Positions 1-12,607 of a stretch of 64,000 nt of DNA are shown here, piece by piece. The notes below the pieces were generated by a model that was not told the origin of the DNA, searched no databases, and worked only from the letters and a program-made list of their open reading frames with translations. The position numbers and the translations under genes were made by a program. The first letter of the stretch is position 1, and each line of letters starts with the position of its first letter. This DNA is from Plantago ovata. Lineage: Eukaryota; Streptophyta; Magnoliopsida; Lamiales; Plantaginaceae. The stretch covers positions 11,497,745 to 11,561,744 of the forward strand of contig CM051456.1 of the NCBI GenBank assembly GCA_028274465.1. The letters are read 5' to 3'.

Positions 1-1655
1 GCAAGACGACCAGAATGTGCAAAGTCATACACTATATACTTCAGCATTCCATATAGTAACCTGATGATCCTTATAAAATGATTAGCATGCATAGTTTGAA
101 CCACCGAACAAAATGACAAATAATAATCTTTCGGGGTATCTCCTAACTGGTATTATTTATACAGATGAATACACATAAAGAAACTCCAATTCTCACACCC
201 CATTAAAACAACAGTTTTGAAAAGCAGTATCAGTGAGATGCTCAGCATTGCACAAACACCCAAAAAAAAAAAATGAAAAATCACAACTTAAATTAAGTCC
301 ACATGAATAAGCGACAAAGTTTTGGGTTTAAACACCCAAAACTTAACAAGCATGAAAGTGAACATCTTTCTTACTGTAGCTAACCATTATTAATATCATT
401 ATTTTTACCTGAGCAACATTTTCGGTCCTTAGGGGAACATCATTGCTTCCAAGCAGCTTCCCCTAAATACATAGGAAGATATTTAAGAACTTTAATACAT
501 AATGTGTATAAAAATAACAAAGCTACATAATAAATTGTACTCAAAATATGAAGCAATGACCTTATGGGGATGGTTGTGGCAATTCTTCATCTTGGGTATC
601 CGGTCACCATCATTGAGACCTTTGGCAGTTCGTACTCCAGATGGCTCCAGCACAACCATGTCATCCCATTTTATGTTACTATTGCGCAATATCTTTGTCA
701 ATAACCTTCATGTTTGCGAAAAATGATTGCATGGACATCCTATTGATATTGTTTGTTTAAACTTTGAATGGAAAAAAAAGGGGGAATTTATCAATGAAGT
801 AAAGGACAAACTATGGATGGTAATGTCTATGAAAGTGAAGAAGCCTGATATTAAGTCCATTGATTGACTTCTCTGGTTAAGTTAAGCTATTGAAATTGCA
901 ATTTTCTTTGTGTTTATTTGAATTTTGAATGTAATGTGAGTGAGTTTTGTTATTGTGTTTATTTATTATATTCAGAGTACTCTGTTTTCTGCATTTACAC
1001 AGTTAGTTGCTAACTACTCTGTTTTCTTAATGAGGTGTAATTTTAATTAATAAACAGTATTCTGTCCATCTATGAGTAATGTTACCTTTTTATTTGTTTG
1101 ATTTTTTTAGTTTCGGTTTGACCACATATAATTTTCAAATCATATACCATTTCTAGTATATCTAATAAGTTTGGCCCTCTTTGTGTGCTAAGTTCTTTGG
1201 ATGGTTCATGCAGAGCTAAGTCGATTTGATTTAACAATGGAAATATCCAGACAGACAGAGTGTTATCCTGGATACATTCACATGAACTTTTTAGTACTTG
1301 GCCTAAAAGTATACATACTTCACCAAACAAGAACACAAACAAACAGATGAATGTGTCCTGGACATTTTGCTGTTTGTAGAAATGTACGTCATTATGATTT
1401 ATGATTTATGAATGTGTCCTTCCACTTCCAGCCTAAACTACCCCTGTTCTTGGTTCTTTCAGTATGAACACTTCTAAAGCAATTTATGGAAAACAGAGTA
1501 AGATGTACCTATGACAGTTTTTTCGCACTTAGGTGCACATCCTGTGTTACATTACAGATTTGGATAATTTAACTTTACTGCAATCATATCAGTCCTCTCC
1601 TGAGTCTCCTCCACTAGTACCAGGAGATGCTGGGGTTTAGCAGGATACCACATCT
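1..1655. other. Intergenic, no supported gene
   Basis: AT-rich sequence downstream of the minus-strand JMJ30-like gene. A 69-codon minus-strand open frame at 492-701 contains a protein-like stretch (KWDDMVVLEPSGVRTAKG), but I recognise no family and see no convincing splice partners. It could be a lone exon or a repeat fragment. I see nothing else coding. Confidence 0.5.
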
Positions 1656-1960
1656 GTTTATAGACATTGCCGGTGGAACTCTGCTTGAATCATACAGTGG
1701 GAGTGGGGTATTGGTATTGGTGCTCAGCTGGCCAATACCTGCAGATAAATTCTACAATGCCCAGTTCCTGGCAGAAGAGATTGGAGTTAGTGTGTAAGTT
1801 CCTGGTTTTTGAGGTTGCAGCATATATAATGGAAAAGTTGTGCTGGTGACGGATGAGATCGAAAACAGGAAAGAAATGAAAAGGAAATGTCTGTGAGATG
1901 CTGTAAGAGATGGAGATTAAAAGGGATCATCTGTGAAATCCATGGAAGATCTGGTAATTG
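1656..1960 (+). pseudogene. UDP-glycosyltransferase (UGT) pseudogene fragment
   Basis: A decayed piece of a plant family-1 UDP-glycosyltransferase. At 1665 the DNA reads HCRWNSA, the remnant of the HCGWNS core of the PSPG box that binds the sugar nucleotide. It is followed by a stop and a frame change. At 1729-1794 a second frame reads WPIPADKFYNAQFLAEEIGV, the end of the PSPG box and the segment after it, then TAA at 1795. The next ~160 bp (EIEN, RKEMK-like) may be the start of the C-terminal helices but are badly degraded. The rest of a normal ~470-aa enzyme is absent. No intact UGT lies in the window, so the parent copy is elsewhere. Confidence 0.72.
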
Positions 1961-2330
1961 TTCATAATTACAGTACATTTTCTAATCATAACAAATTCTG
2001 TGCATTTTTTTTCTGGCTTTGATGTAAAGCTTCCAATTATCAGCAATTTCTTATCTATCAAAATAGAATATGATACAAGAAAAGTTTGTCCAAATCTTTA
2101 TATTATTTTTCAGTTCTCATACTAGCAGTTCAAAGTTCAAACACACAGATGAAGTGGAATAACAGAGGTTTTATATGCACATACTAAGTTATGACATCAT
2201 CACTAGACTGAACTGCTGCAGCTCTATGCAGAGACCGTTAAAACAAAAATGTCTAACAGCTTTTAGATGAAAGAATTACGGAGATGGACAAAATCAGGAT
2301 TAGGAGTCTGGTGAATCCGTTGAATCTGGA

Positions 2331-5300
2331 TTAGGAGTCTGGTGTATCCGGTGAATCTGGTGAATTCTCTGCATCGCTCCACCAAAAGCTAACTGAAAAA
2401 CTAGTAGTAAGAGACCTCACATAGTGCCACCATTTTGGAGGAATGTACAGCATTTCCCCTTCCTCAAGTATGCAATCCAGAAACTCCAAATTCGACACTC
2501 CAGGGAACTCTTTCTCGTCTATGTTATCCAAATCAACCTACAGCCAGAAACAAAATGGAAACATAAATCCTTAAATGTTTATGAAATGGAAGAACAATTG
2601 ACAGGAAACAAAGAGTTGAACAGGACCAAAAAAAAAAAAAAAAAAAGACTGCAAATCATGCGATGTACTGATGTCATTTCCGACTTGCAGGTTCAAAACA
2701 ATGGCACATTTACAGGATTCCACTGTAAGCATGCCTTAGACTATGCTTGTAAAACAATGCAATAGATTACAGCATGAGAGTGCAGCAACCTCAAAGTTCC
2801 AGCATGATATTGAAGCAGAAAATATTGAATTATTAGCACAACAGACAGTAGTGCAGCACTACTATACTAGCATTATTTTCAAGTTATACACACAAAAAAA
2901 AAAAAATGATTGAATATTACCAAAACTGGAAAACTTGAATGATGAATATCTCATTCAACTCCATATTATTCGATCGAACAGCTAGCTAGCATTACATTAG
3001 ATGCCAACACAGACAGAGAGAAATGCAACAACATCAACTAATGCAATTGACAAGAAAGAAATCACAGATTACCTAAAATAACCAACTATTATACACTATT
3101 GGTATTCTGAGTATCTAATTGAGGTATATGACAAAGTAAGCTACCTGGCTGGAATTGGTAAGCATGGTCTCTGAGTGAGGATAAAGCTCCCCTGACAATG
3201 AAGAGGGGTAGAGTCTGATGTACTTTTTACCCACAACCTAAAGAAATGAACAAACAAAAATAAGGCATCTGGAAATAGATGAAGAAACATAATGACAATG
3301 GTAATCACTAATCTCAATGCAGCTATCTTACCTGGATCTAAAAAGTTCTAATATCAAACAAAAGCTTATATCTATAGTATATTGTTTAAGCCTTATGTAC
3401 ATATATAACAAATTTCCACCTAACAGTATCATTTTGCACAAATAGTCCAATTCCCAGGCGCAACACACTAAAAAGAGCATGCAACCCTAGCCCTGGTAGT
3501 AAAAATACAAATAAAAAGGAGTTATTCTCCACACCTGAGCAAGTATATTGTGATGTGGATCATGATGTAATGGTGTTACTGTCCCAGGTGGTCCAAACCA
3601 AGCATTGAGTGATCGCATTTCTCCACCAGCAGCATAACAGTAGTCCGGTATAATAATATCCTGTTTTAGCTCTTGAATCTGCTAAATCAAATTGGAGTGT
3701 GACAAAGAGTAATAAGAAAAAATCACCGTTATGCCAAAACTAAAGCTTTAAAGTAAATTCCATAAGCATGCCTGATCAAACAATTGGTGCTGGGCTAAAT
3801 ATGTCCTCTCTGTGGGAGAGCTGTCCTTGGCTTGAATCCTATCTAGAAACTCAGAAAACGTGATCAGTTCTTGCTTCCAATCTGAACATAGATAGTTTCT
3901 TCCAACCTGCATGTTATTATTTACAATGGATATTCCAAAAAACAAAAAGATATGAGGAAAATCACAAAAGAGAAATGAAACAGGCATGGTACATGCTGGG
4001 GTGCTCCTTAGAGAGGCCTCTGTTTTCACATTCTTCCAAGGTGATAAACCATATAAATAACGACAATTAAGTACACAAAAGCAAACACTCAGTACGAAAA
4101 CAAAATGCAATGAGAATCCTCATATATGCATTCAATAGAAATTAAAGGCTATTTATATAGTACCTCAACTGGAACTGTTCGGAATCCTGCAACCTTTTTA
4201 AGGTAATTCATGTTGCTCCACTTATTCTTGGCTGGCCAATGAGTCATTGCATCACTAATTATCACAGGAGAACCAGAGAGAAAATGTTCCTGCAGAAATC
4301 CTTCCAATGACAGACCACCCTTTTTCCCCACCAACTTACAAGAAAGTGACTTGGAAGGCAGTATTTTAAGCACCTGCACGTCGTATTTCATCCAAGTAGA
4401 TAGGTAAGTAAAAGGACTCTCCATTTAAGTATATTATTCTTCCCAGGTGTGTATAACAGAACAATAGTAAGATCTAGATTCTCTATTCCTTACCCTCCTG
4501 GACCATTTTGTTCTGTTCCTTCCTTCACACATTCCACAAACACAATACTTTCTAGAATCTCTATATTCTATAGGTAGTAACTTGAAAAGAAACTAGAGTG
4601 GCCAATCTTATTCTTAAGAGGAATCATGTCCCATTTACGCATCCAGGAAAACGAAAGATGCTCGAACTTATCTAGGCGTAAACAAACTACTACTACAACA
4701 AAGTAATTACTCAAACTAACACGGAACGAAAGCGCAAGACATGAAATGTATTCATGAAATGTATTCCACAGGGTGATCAAAATCCATATGGAAAACATGA
4801 ATAAAACACACGTACGCTTGAGTAGAACAAACTGCATCAAAATCGTTGTAGTCCATATCTGTAAAACTTGTACCCTTCTGAAACCAATAACAGACATAAA
4901 AAAACAAACAAACATTCTGACCATTCTAACAGAAAAAAAAAAAAATAATCCGAAAAATCTCACCTCCTTCAAGCTGAAATCATCATCATCCTTATCACCC
5001 TTCTTCTTTCCATCACCATTCTCACAGAAGTCCTTCCCAATTAGCAGCGCATCAGTCACCACACGAATACACGAGTTCAAGTCATCTCTAAGCATCATTC
5101 CGCCCATGATAATCCCCATATCCAGCGCCTTAAGTGCCAGCTCAAGCTCGCCGGAGGAGTAGTGGCTCTTCGCGACGTGTAAGCACGCCATTGAGTAAGC
5201 ATCTCGCCAAATTGGAACCACGGAGTGCCATGGACCGGAGTGGAGCTGCTCCCAAGCCATCTCCTTGGCAGCCTCGGCTGCGCCGGTGTCTCCAGCGGCG

Positions 5301-5407
5301 GCGGCGGTGGCCATGGAGGAGAAGGCGTAGCCGCCTTCGGCGGATATTTGGTGGAGGAGAGAGGGGAGGGAGGAGTCGAGGAGTGGGGTTTGGAGGACGG
5401 CGGACAT
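2331..5407 (-). CDS. JMJ30: JMJ30/JMJD5-like JmjC-domain protein, 7 exons, 433 aa
   Basis: Fe(II)/2-oxoglutarate-dependent JmjC protein of the JMJD5 class. The Arabidopsis member JMJ30 is a clock-linked histone demethylase/hydroxylase. Exons by splice signals and phase: 5407-4964, 4877-4812, 4373-4164, 3906-3772, 3681-3535, 3237-3145, 2537-2331, all phase 0. Exon 1 (148 aa) is the helical N-terminal part ([16 protein letters not shown]). The JmjC domain starts near residue 190 ([15 protein letters not shown]). The metal-binding triad is visible as HxD in PLHHDPHHN (about H324/D326) and the distal histidine in PPKWWHYV (about H403). A lysine in [10 protein letters not shown] is the expected 2-oxoglutarate contact. 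Length matches the plant family (~430 aa). The C-terminus ends in a short [10 protein letters not shown] repeat. The start at 5407 is the only ATG that gives the full N-terminus. The gene appears intact. Confidence 0.93.
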
Positions 5408-5437
5408 GGGCGGAGTTGCGGTGGTTGAGTGAGGAGG

Positions 5438-5446
5438 AGATATTTT
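5438..5446 (-). promoter_or_regulatory. Evening element, proximal
   Basis: Exact AAAATATCT on the minus strand (the gene's strand), 31 bp upstream of the JMJ30-like start codon, so probably in the 5'UTR or core promoter. AAAATATCT is the evening element bound by CCA1/LHY/RVE factors in plants. Confidence 0.6.
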
Positions 5447-5509
5447 TTAGGAGGTGTTAGCTCACTTTTTGGGACTTTTTAGGGAAGTGTGGGGCTAAAA
5501 AGTGATGAT

Positions 5510-5517
5510 AAATATCT
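5510..5517 (+). promoter_or_regulatory. Evening-element-like motif
   Basis: AAATATCT preceded by T (8 of 9 matches to AAAATATCT), on the opposite strand to the JMJ30-like gene, about 105 bp upstream of its ATG. It is the middle of three such motifs. Confidence 0.5.
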
Positions 5518-5552
5518 CGTCTTAGCTCTTAGCTGGAAGGATCGAGGGTCTC

Positions 5553-5561
5553 AGATATTTT
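5553..5561 (-). promoter_or_regulatory. Evening element, distal
   Basis: Exact AAAATATCT on the gene strand, about 150 bp upstream of the JMJ30-like ATG. Together with the motifs at 5438 and 5510 it suggests evening-phased circadian expression, as known for Arabidopsis JMJ30. Confidence 0.62.
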
Positions 5562-7020
5562 TGGTTCTAAAGATCAACGGTTTCATTTGTGAATGAAATT
5601 TAATGATGATATGTCAAGAGAAAGAAATGTTTGTTGGATGTCAATTTGTAAAATAGATGCTACAACTAGTAAGTGTGATTGGAGTCATTGGACTGCAATA
5701 TGACCAATCAGGTTTAGACAACACACCAAGATATTAAAATAGTAGTAGTAACATATTTTAAAAAATCTTACAAAGAAACTTTTTAATGGTGAGGATAATG
5801 TTTATGTGAATTCTGATTAAATGCAAAGATGAAAGATGTGTGAACTTTTGAGATTTGAGATAAAGTAATGTCTAATGCAGTAATACCGATATAGTGACAT
5901 GAAACGATATGGACACGGATACGGAGATACAATATTTCGAAAAAACAGAATACGACAAGGTTGGAATACGTCAATATATTTTTATACTTTTTATATGTAT
6001 TAAACATATTAAAGTTTAGAATAACAATATATTATGAAGAAAAAAAAAACTAAAACATTATTGTTAACAATAATAATATAATCTCATAATTTGCGTTTTA
6101 TGACACGCCACGTGGCATGTTGTTGGACATGAGTCCAAGGTGTGTCCACGCGTTCTTACGTCCGACACGGACACGGAGGGTCATTTGGAGTGTCCGTGCA
6201 TTCTAGAGTACATTATTCCTTTCCTATTTCTCTAATTCCCACCTACTATAAGTAGTTACCATGGAAATTTTGGTTTACCAAGTGAATTTCTAACTCATTA
6301 CGGTGACTTGGTCATGGGACCCCACATGTCGGGAATTTGATTTTAAGAAAGTGTATCTCTATTCGATGAATAAGTGTCACTAACGTGTTAATTACTAAAT
6401 TTGTGTTAAGGTGAAAGAGTTACTAACACATAGTGTTGATTGAAACATAAATGCAAGGAACAACTTAACTAATATTGGACCCTAACACAAGACATATTGA
6501 TTTACAACAGGGTACTGATGCGCCGCCACTGGACCATCACGCTTGCTAATGAGTAGCTTTGCATTGTTTGTATTTGCTTAGTCCCGCCAAGTTTGTGAGT
6601 TTTGCACCTCTTGGGTGATTAGTTGTTTTCCGAAAGTGTATGATTTTACATTTATATGTATGTAACTATTTAATAAGCGCACAATGCGTCATAGTCCAAG
6701 TTATATGCCCATATATAGGTCCAACAAGGTATCTCACCCACCATAAGCCCAACACAAACATGGCAAAGTGTTGCATACGACAGGCCTGCTGATATGCAAT
6801 GTCTTGTGCTTGTAAGTTTGTATTTGTGTTGCTTTCTTAAGCATGAATAATATACTGCTTTGTTTAATTATGATGACAAACTTTTTGAAGCAAAAGACAA
6901 TGGCTACATTGAAAGGTTTCATAGCTTTATTATATAATCAACTTCAAAAAACAAAATGAAAATCCAGAAACTATGGGAATGCTCCGAGACCAAACACAAA
7001 GAAACTGAACTAACTCTAAA
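5562..7020. other. Intergenic between JMJ30-like promoter and IRKI-like 3' end
   Basis: No gene seen. At about 5890-6210 there is a dispersed-repeat-like stretch with recurring GGACACGGA words (GATATGGACACGGATACGG near 5907; GACACGGACACGG near 6164) around an AT-rich core. It may be an old non-autonomous element. About 6930-7020 is probably the 3'UTR of the IRKI-like gene. Confidence 0.45.
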
Positions 7021-9707
7021 TCAAACAACAGTCTTGTATCTGCAAAGAACCTTACATCTAAGTACTTTATCATGCACATAAAAACCAGGCATCACCATGA
7101 TCTTCACTCTGCTAGGACCTTGCTGTCTTTGTCTGTCTGCTAGTATATCATCCATGTAATGCGGCTCGAAGGACCTGTTTTCGTCAATTCTCAGTATAGC
7201 CAGTGCGGGGTTGAACGAAAATGCTAGCAAATGGAGAAGCCAAATGCACTTTGCAGCTACAAAGAACGCTTGGAGCAGCTGCTCAGGCCATGGCCTAGTC
7301 CACGCTAGAGTTGCAATCACGCCACTCATCTTCTGATCGCAAAACTTGCTAAAATCATCGCTGTAATACTTTGTCCCTTTTCTCAACACCTCATTCCAAC
7401 TCAAGTTCCTCAGAGCTACAAATGATTGGAACTTAGCCTGGCGGTCTTGTTGAGGATCTAAAATCTTTGGAGCACCGTTCTTCTGAAACACACAATTCTC
7501 AAAGTCTTGGTACATAGACTGGTTTATGATGGCTTCCAAGTGGTACAAAACTAATTTGGAGTATTTTGAGTTCACAGACAGCTTGTGTGGCTGTAGCAGC
7601 ATGTTCAAGTTATCAACTAGCGTGTGATCTGTCTCTTCGATTTGCAGTACTAGAGTCTTGCAGAACTGCTTAACTGATAATCTTGCTTCTGCTACGATTT
7701 GCAAGAAGCCCTCTACCATTACCTCATCAGTCACAGGCATTGAATTCTCCGGACTAACCCCATCAATCGATTTCCCTCTTCTTGGTAAATTTATAAGCTT
7801 TTCAGGGGCAGAGTTACTCACATGGACAGCTTGTTTTAAGGCCTTTTTCAATTCTTCGCAATAAGTCTCCAAATACTCCAACTTCTGGCTTAAGTCACCC
7901 AGTGAGGATTTCATTTCTGAAACTTCACTCAGTGCCGCATCTCTACTCTCATTCGCTTCCATCAACTCTTTCTTAAGCATCTCCACAGATACCAGGCCCA
8001 TGTTTCCAAATGTCCCTTCATCTGGACACTGGTGATTCGGTGACCTTTCATTTTTGTTCTTCCTCTTCAGCTTCGGAAACAGCCAAGAAAATCTTGCACC
8101 CTTGCTTTTCGGTTGTGAATGATGAGAAGAGTGTGAATCCGTCAATGGCACAACAATATTAGACTTCCTTCCGTTCTTGGAAACGCCCTCCGAATCACTA
8201 GTTATCAAAGCAGGCTTGCACCTGTTGCAAGACGTTAATGATTTGAAGTCCCCCAAACTATATCTCCTCGATTTCATAAATTCAGGCCCAGGAGATGTTC
8301 CAAGAGCGGTTATGTTGTGTGCACAAGAACCCGTCACTGAAACTTGATCGTCAGGACATAAATGCGACCCAACATTCATCGATTCGAATTGCAGCCCTTT
8401 TCTTGAAGATCCGTTCGCTGTTCTATAATCTGATAAAATGGCGTCATCAGCATTTCCAGCATCTAAGTTGTATCCAGCCCAATTATCAGCATAGCTTCGG
8501 TTATCCATATGGACTTGCTGATACCCAGGGAGAGGATCATCTTCATAACTCTGTTAAACAAACATGCAACCATCATGAATTTCGCAATACAAAAAATACT
8601 TTGTCCGTTATATGTGCGTGCTCACACAACACAACATCCGCAATGTGTGTTAGCAACAAGCTTACTATGTACACAGTAGTAATCTCCCAACAAACAAATA
8701 TGGCCAATTAATCTCTTATAAAAAGCAAATTTACGCACTTCAACTGATCTCATCACGAATGGCAACCTTTAATGACTGTTTAGTGGTGGGATTGGATCCC
8801 TTGAGCAAGCTTATGATAGCATGTATAGTGTATAGATGTAATGCACTCCCTCTGTTTCAAAGGACTTTTTCAGATATATATTTGACCGTAAATTACTACT
8901 CAAATTACACCGTAAAAACATTATATTTTGAAATTACTCGTATATCTTACTATATACGAGTATCATCTAAAAGTAGAGTTGGAAGTTTGAATAATCCATT
9001 TCTATTCAGTCTCATAAGTCATGACTATGCACTGTCAACAAACAAACATGAATTAAGACCATTATGAATGTTTCCTATGCTTTTAAGTATGCAGAATGGT
9101 AGATAGAAAATAGTGAAAAAGGTTAAGATAAACAAAGTGCAAGTTGAAGGGGGATCTAAGAGAGACATAATGCTCCAAGAAGAAGCAACAAGAGAGTGAG
9201 TAACAAAAGCAAATTAAGCAGTCAAAGCCCATAGCATAAATTAACAATCAGAGATCCTTTATTTACAAGCAATGCTCAAGAAAGGGTAGGACTAAACTTA
9301 ATTAGGACAGATTGTAATTCACTACTTGTAGTAGTACTACTTTAATCAGTCACACTTCTCAATACTTTTTATCCCATACCGAAGTTAAAAGCAACCATAA
9401 TAAAGTCAATCTGAGCCATAATAAACAATGCAAGAAAGAGAAAGAGAAAGAGTAAGTAGTGGTTAATTACTGGAGTGAAAACAGGGTAGTCTTGAGCAGA
9501 GAATTGAGAAACATGGTGAGTACTGGAAGCAGGTGAAGCAGCTGAAGGGTGCAAAAGTCTTCCAGGACTAGTCCCCTGAACAAGAGCAGCATGAATGGCT
9601 CTGAGCTCAACCGCTTTAGCAATGGCTGATTGAATATCTTGCCGGCTAATCTCAGCCCCATATTCACCTGAAGTTGCAGGTTCTTGTTGATAAGTTGTTG
9701 TAGACAT
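7021..9707 (-). CDS. IRKI: IRKI-like protein (DUF641/GIL1 group), 2 exons, 588 aa
   Basis: Plant-specific protein of the GIL1/IRKI group (DUF641-type). Arabidopsis IRKI was described as a partner of the receptor kinase IRK. Exon 1 is 9707-9471 (79 aa). Exon 2 is 8550-7021 (509 aa plus stop), joined in phase 0 (CCA/GTAATT donor, AACAG/AGTTAT acceptor). The N-terminus has the family signature SRQDIQSAIAKAVELRAIHAAL and, across the junction, SAQDYPVFTP-SYEDDPLPGY. A basic, serine-rich linker follows (SWLFPKLKRKNKNE near residue 235). Then comes a coiled coil at roughly 269-320 (EMLKKELMEANESRDAALSE, SQKLEYLETYCEELKKALKQ). The long C-terminal domain ends with IMVMPGFYVHDKVLRCKVL. Length fits the family. 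The ATG at 9707 is preferred over the upstream in-frame ATG at 9749, which would add only a hydrophobic leader-like stretch. Appears intact. Confidence 0.9.
8846..8960. repeat. Stowaway-like terminal sequence in IRKI intron 1
   Basis: Intron 1 of the IRKI-like gene contains ACTCCCTCTGTTTCAAAGGA, which resembles the CTCCCTCCGT... terminal inverted repeat of Stowaway (Tc1/mariner) MITEs. An AT-rich stretch follows. I could not find a clean matching inverted end, so it is probably a degraded or truncated copy. Confidence 0.4.
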
Positions 9708-12424
9708 GAATGGAATGGAATGGGAGAAAAGAGACACGGAATAGAACAAGGCAAAGGGAATAAATATGGTGCTACTAGTGTGATATTACATAGTCACAGG
9801 GTGAAAGAGAACAAAACGGAGTTTTAACTTTATATGGGTAGTGAATAATCAAATTGAAGGGCTTAGATTAGTGTAGAAGAAGAGGCAAGTGGAGAGTATA
9901 TGAGAAAATCTAGTGAAGGATTATGGAGAGCCAAGAGAATTGCTGCCGGTTTGGTGGTTTGATGAGGATGGAATGAGTGCATGTGAACATTAAAGACAGA
10001 GATAGAGAGAGGGGGGGAAATATAGCAGATGATATGAGATGAAGACAGACTGTTTTTGTGTATGTGGGTTTCTTACCCTTTGTGGGGGGCATGAGGAGGA
10101 CTCACTGGTTCATTACCAATTTTACCCTTTATAACTTTCTCTTCACTTGACTTGGGAACAAGAATATTAATACTGTTTTGGGGGAAATTAACAGTATGCC
10201 ATATTAATCTAAAGCTAGTGCCCAACACAGATTTACAACTTTTTTTAGTAATGGAGAAGTAGTGATTATGAATTGATGATGATATTCATACTACTGATAT
10301 ATATAGTAGTATAATCGATGATTGCAGGAGGAAATGAGCACGTTTGGGACATAATTATAGGATGTCCTACTTTTAAATGGCAAACTGGCACAGTTAACTT
10401 GACTGATAATTGCTAGTTGCTACTAACACTAATCTGTAAATTGTAGTACTAAGTGGATTGGTGAATAAGTAGATGTTTTAATTTGTTCTTGTCATGGACA
10501 CTTCCACTCAACTAGACAACTACAAATATCTTTTAATTTGTTACAGCTCCTCCAGTTAAGCAGCGGTAAGCCCTGATGATGAAATGAGACAACCGGTATA
10601 ATTCTATCATGACACGCAAAAACAACAAACACAGCGTTGGTGCAGGCAGGGAAGGGTAATGGTGGTCCATGGAATAATTTGGAAGCCTCTAATTATGGTA
10701 CTATAGTACTGATCCTTGTTTGGCTGGATGGGGTGATGTGAGAGGCTCCAATATGGTCCTAGCTAGGTAACATTTTTTGAAATGTTATTTTTTATTTTGC
10801 AAGAATATAAATAATATAGAGACTCATCCGGAAGTCTTTCGTTACAAACCGAATAGACGGAATAAAGTCTGAAATTAGAGAGTATTATTGACATAGATAA
10901 GAAGGGTATATCCAAATTGAAAGTTCAAGTCAAAATTGACATACTCAACACTGATCAATCCTATCACGCTCGGAAATATTGAAGCTTTAGACTAGATCTG
11001 TGACTTCGAATAAAGTCCACAAATTAAAATTACAAACACTTACTCTTCCACTCGTAAGTGTCTGCCCTACTCTAATTAAGAATAAAAAGGCAAAGATAGT
11101 CCCCTTCACTCAACTTGGCTCCGTTTAGAATTGTGACCAAATAAACTCCAAGCTATCTTCTTGTAGTCATATTCGCCCGAACAAAGATAGAAGCTTTCAA
11201 ATTTGAACAGTCTAGACACCTTGGGTGGTTAAGAAAGAAAGTGTCCAGAGATAAGTATAGCAAGCAAGTAAGCACCCTGTGTAAGTCTAAACATTTTCGA
11301 ATTATATACATACGGAGTACATTTTACCTCCATCCTTAAATTCGTAAGGATAATTTTGGTCTTAAGATTTACAATTTCCGCAAGTTTTGTACTAGAAGAA
11401 TTCCACAATTACATGATACACCACAAAATGGAATTCCACGCATCACTGCGGAATGTATACAAAACAAAAGGTTAAGATGGAAGCTTAGCTTCATATAAAT
11501 TAACCACCCTCTTGGACAATCAATTTCCTTTCTTTTTTCTATTAAACAAATTTTAGAGTTAACCACTCCACCCAAAGCAACCAAACTTTTGTCAACCTCC
11601 ACATGGATAGAAGGGGAAAAAAGAAAATGATTCGCTTTCTTAGACTTCAACCATTTTTCATACTCTACCATTTAGATTCTTTATCTAAATAAAAATTAGA
11701 GCTGAGAAAATAGTCGGGTGCAGAATTAAAGTTTGAAGTAGATAATGTCATATAAATAAACTGAGCTAGTGTAATTTACATTGTACAACGTGTATTATCC
11801 AAACCAGGCCAAATATATAACCAGTGCAAAGGATAATCATATAAGAGAGTAGCCAAAACGGATCGAACAATGGACTTTCGTAATCTCTAGCAAACAAGTA
11901 GTGCTATCATACTAACTTGGCATCCAAGAGTTTCTTCGTATAGGGATGACCAAGATATTGTACATAGTTCAAAAGCTGTAATTCCTTCGGTGTAATAAAA
12001 TGTTTGGTTGTGTTTAAAAAAATAAATAAATTAGTGCTATCATACAAGTTTGAAATTATATTATGCAAATTTGTTTCTTAAAATTTTATATAAATTTTAG
12101 AATATTTTATTATTACAATTTAAATTTAATTTATGATTGAATTGTTATTTTCCGGACTGAATTAGAAATTGTTCAATTGTATCGTAATGGGAACTAACGG
12201 TGATCTTTTTGATTTTGGTACTTTCGATCGCCTTTTGAAGAAGTGGTCTCGAAAAGAGGCTTAAGAAATTAACATATGAAGTAGAACACTTTACATAGAC
12301 AAGATTTCCCGCTTTATGACACCTTTACATAACATTATCTTCTTTTTCTCACATGAGTGACTAAATCTTTGGCAAATTCTTTTGGCTTTTTACCTGCTCC
12401 AATATGCAATATCATTACAAAAGA
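9708..12424. other. Intergenic region upstream of IRKI-like gene
   Basis: Presumed promoter and 5'UTR of the IRKI-like gene to about 10,100, with a GA-rich tract near 10,000, then AT-rich sequence. No coding signal seen. Short open frames here have no family resemblance. Confidence 0.5.
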
Positions 12425-12607
12425 GTATATATCAAGAAGTTTTTTTAATAATCGAACCATTACAATGTCACAAGTAGCATTACAAAGCTAGTAATAGACT
12501 ATAAATAATCCCGCACTTGGCGAGAATTGAACCTATGACCTCTAGTGTCATGACATCTCAGTCTAACCAATTGAGCTAGACCTCATTGGTATATATCAAG
12601 AAGTTTT
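12425..12607 (-). mobile_element. tRNA-derived SINE with target-site duplication
   Basis: On the minus strand from 12588 down to about 12441 the sequence starts as a tRNA-like head. An A-box-like TAGCTCAATTGG and a B-box-like GGTTCAATTCTC lie at the spacing of a pol III promoter. A unique body and a short A-rich tail follow. Both sides carry the same word, GTATATATCAAGAAGTTT (12425-12442 and 12589-12606), an ~18-bp target-site duplication typical of LINE-mobilised SINEs. The tRNA part cannot fold as a functional tRNA. A second, head-less copy lies at 19575-19688. Confidence 0.82.

Noticed and set aside
492..701. 69-codon minus-strand open frame with protein-like composition
   Set aside because: No recognised family, no clear splice partners, and not long enough to stand alone. 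Kept only as a remark in the intergenic entry.
5134..5460. Plus-strand open frames of 67-129 codons over JMJ30 exon 1
   Set aside because: They are the reverse complement of a GC-rich, alanine-rich coding exon; low-complexity products without family resemblance.
12480..12590. Possible tRNA gene
   Set aside because: A- and B-box words are present, but no acceptor stem or anticodon arm folds, and the sequence continues into a SINE body with a target duplication.
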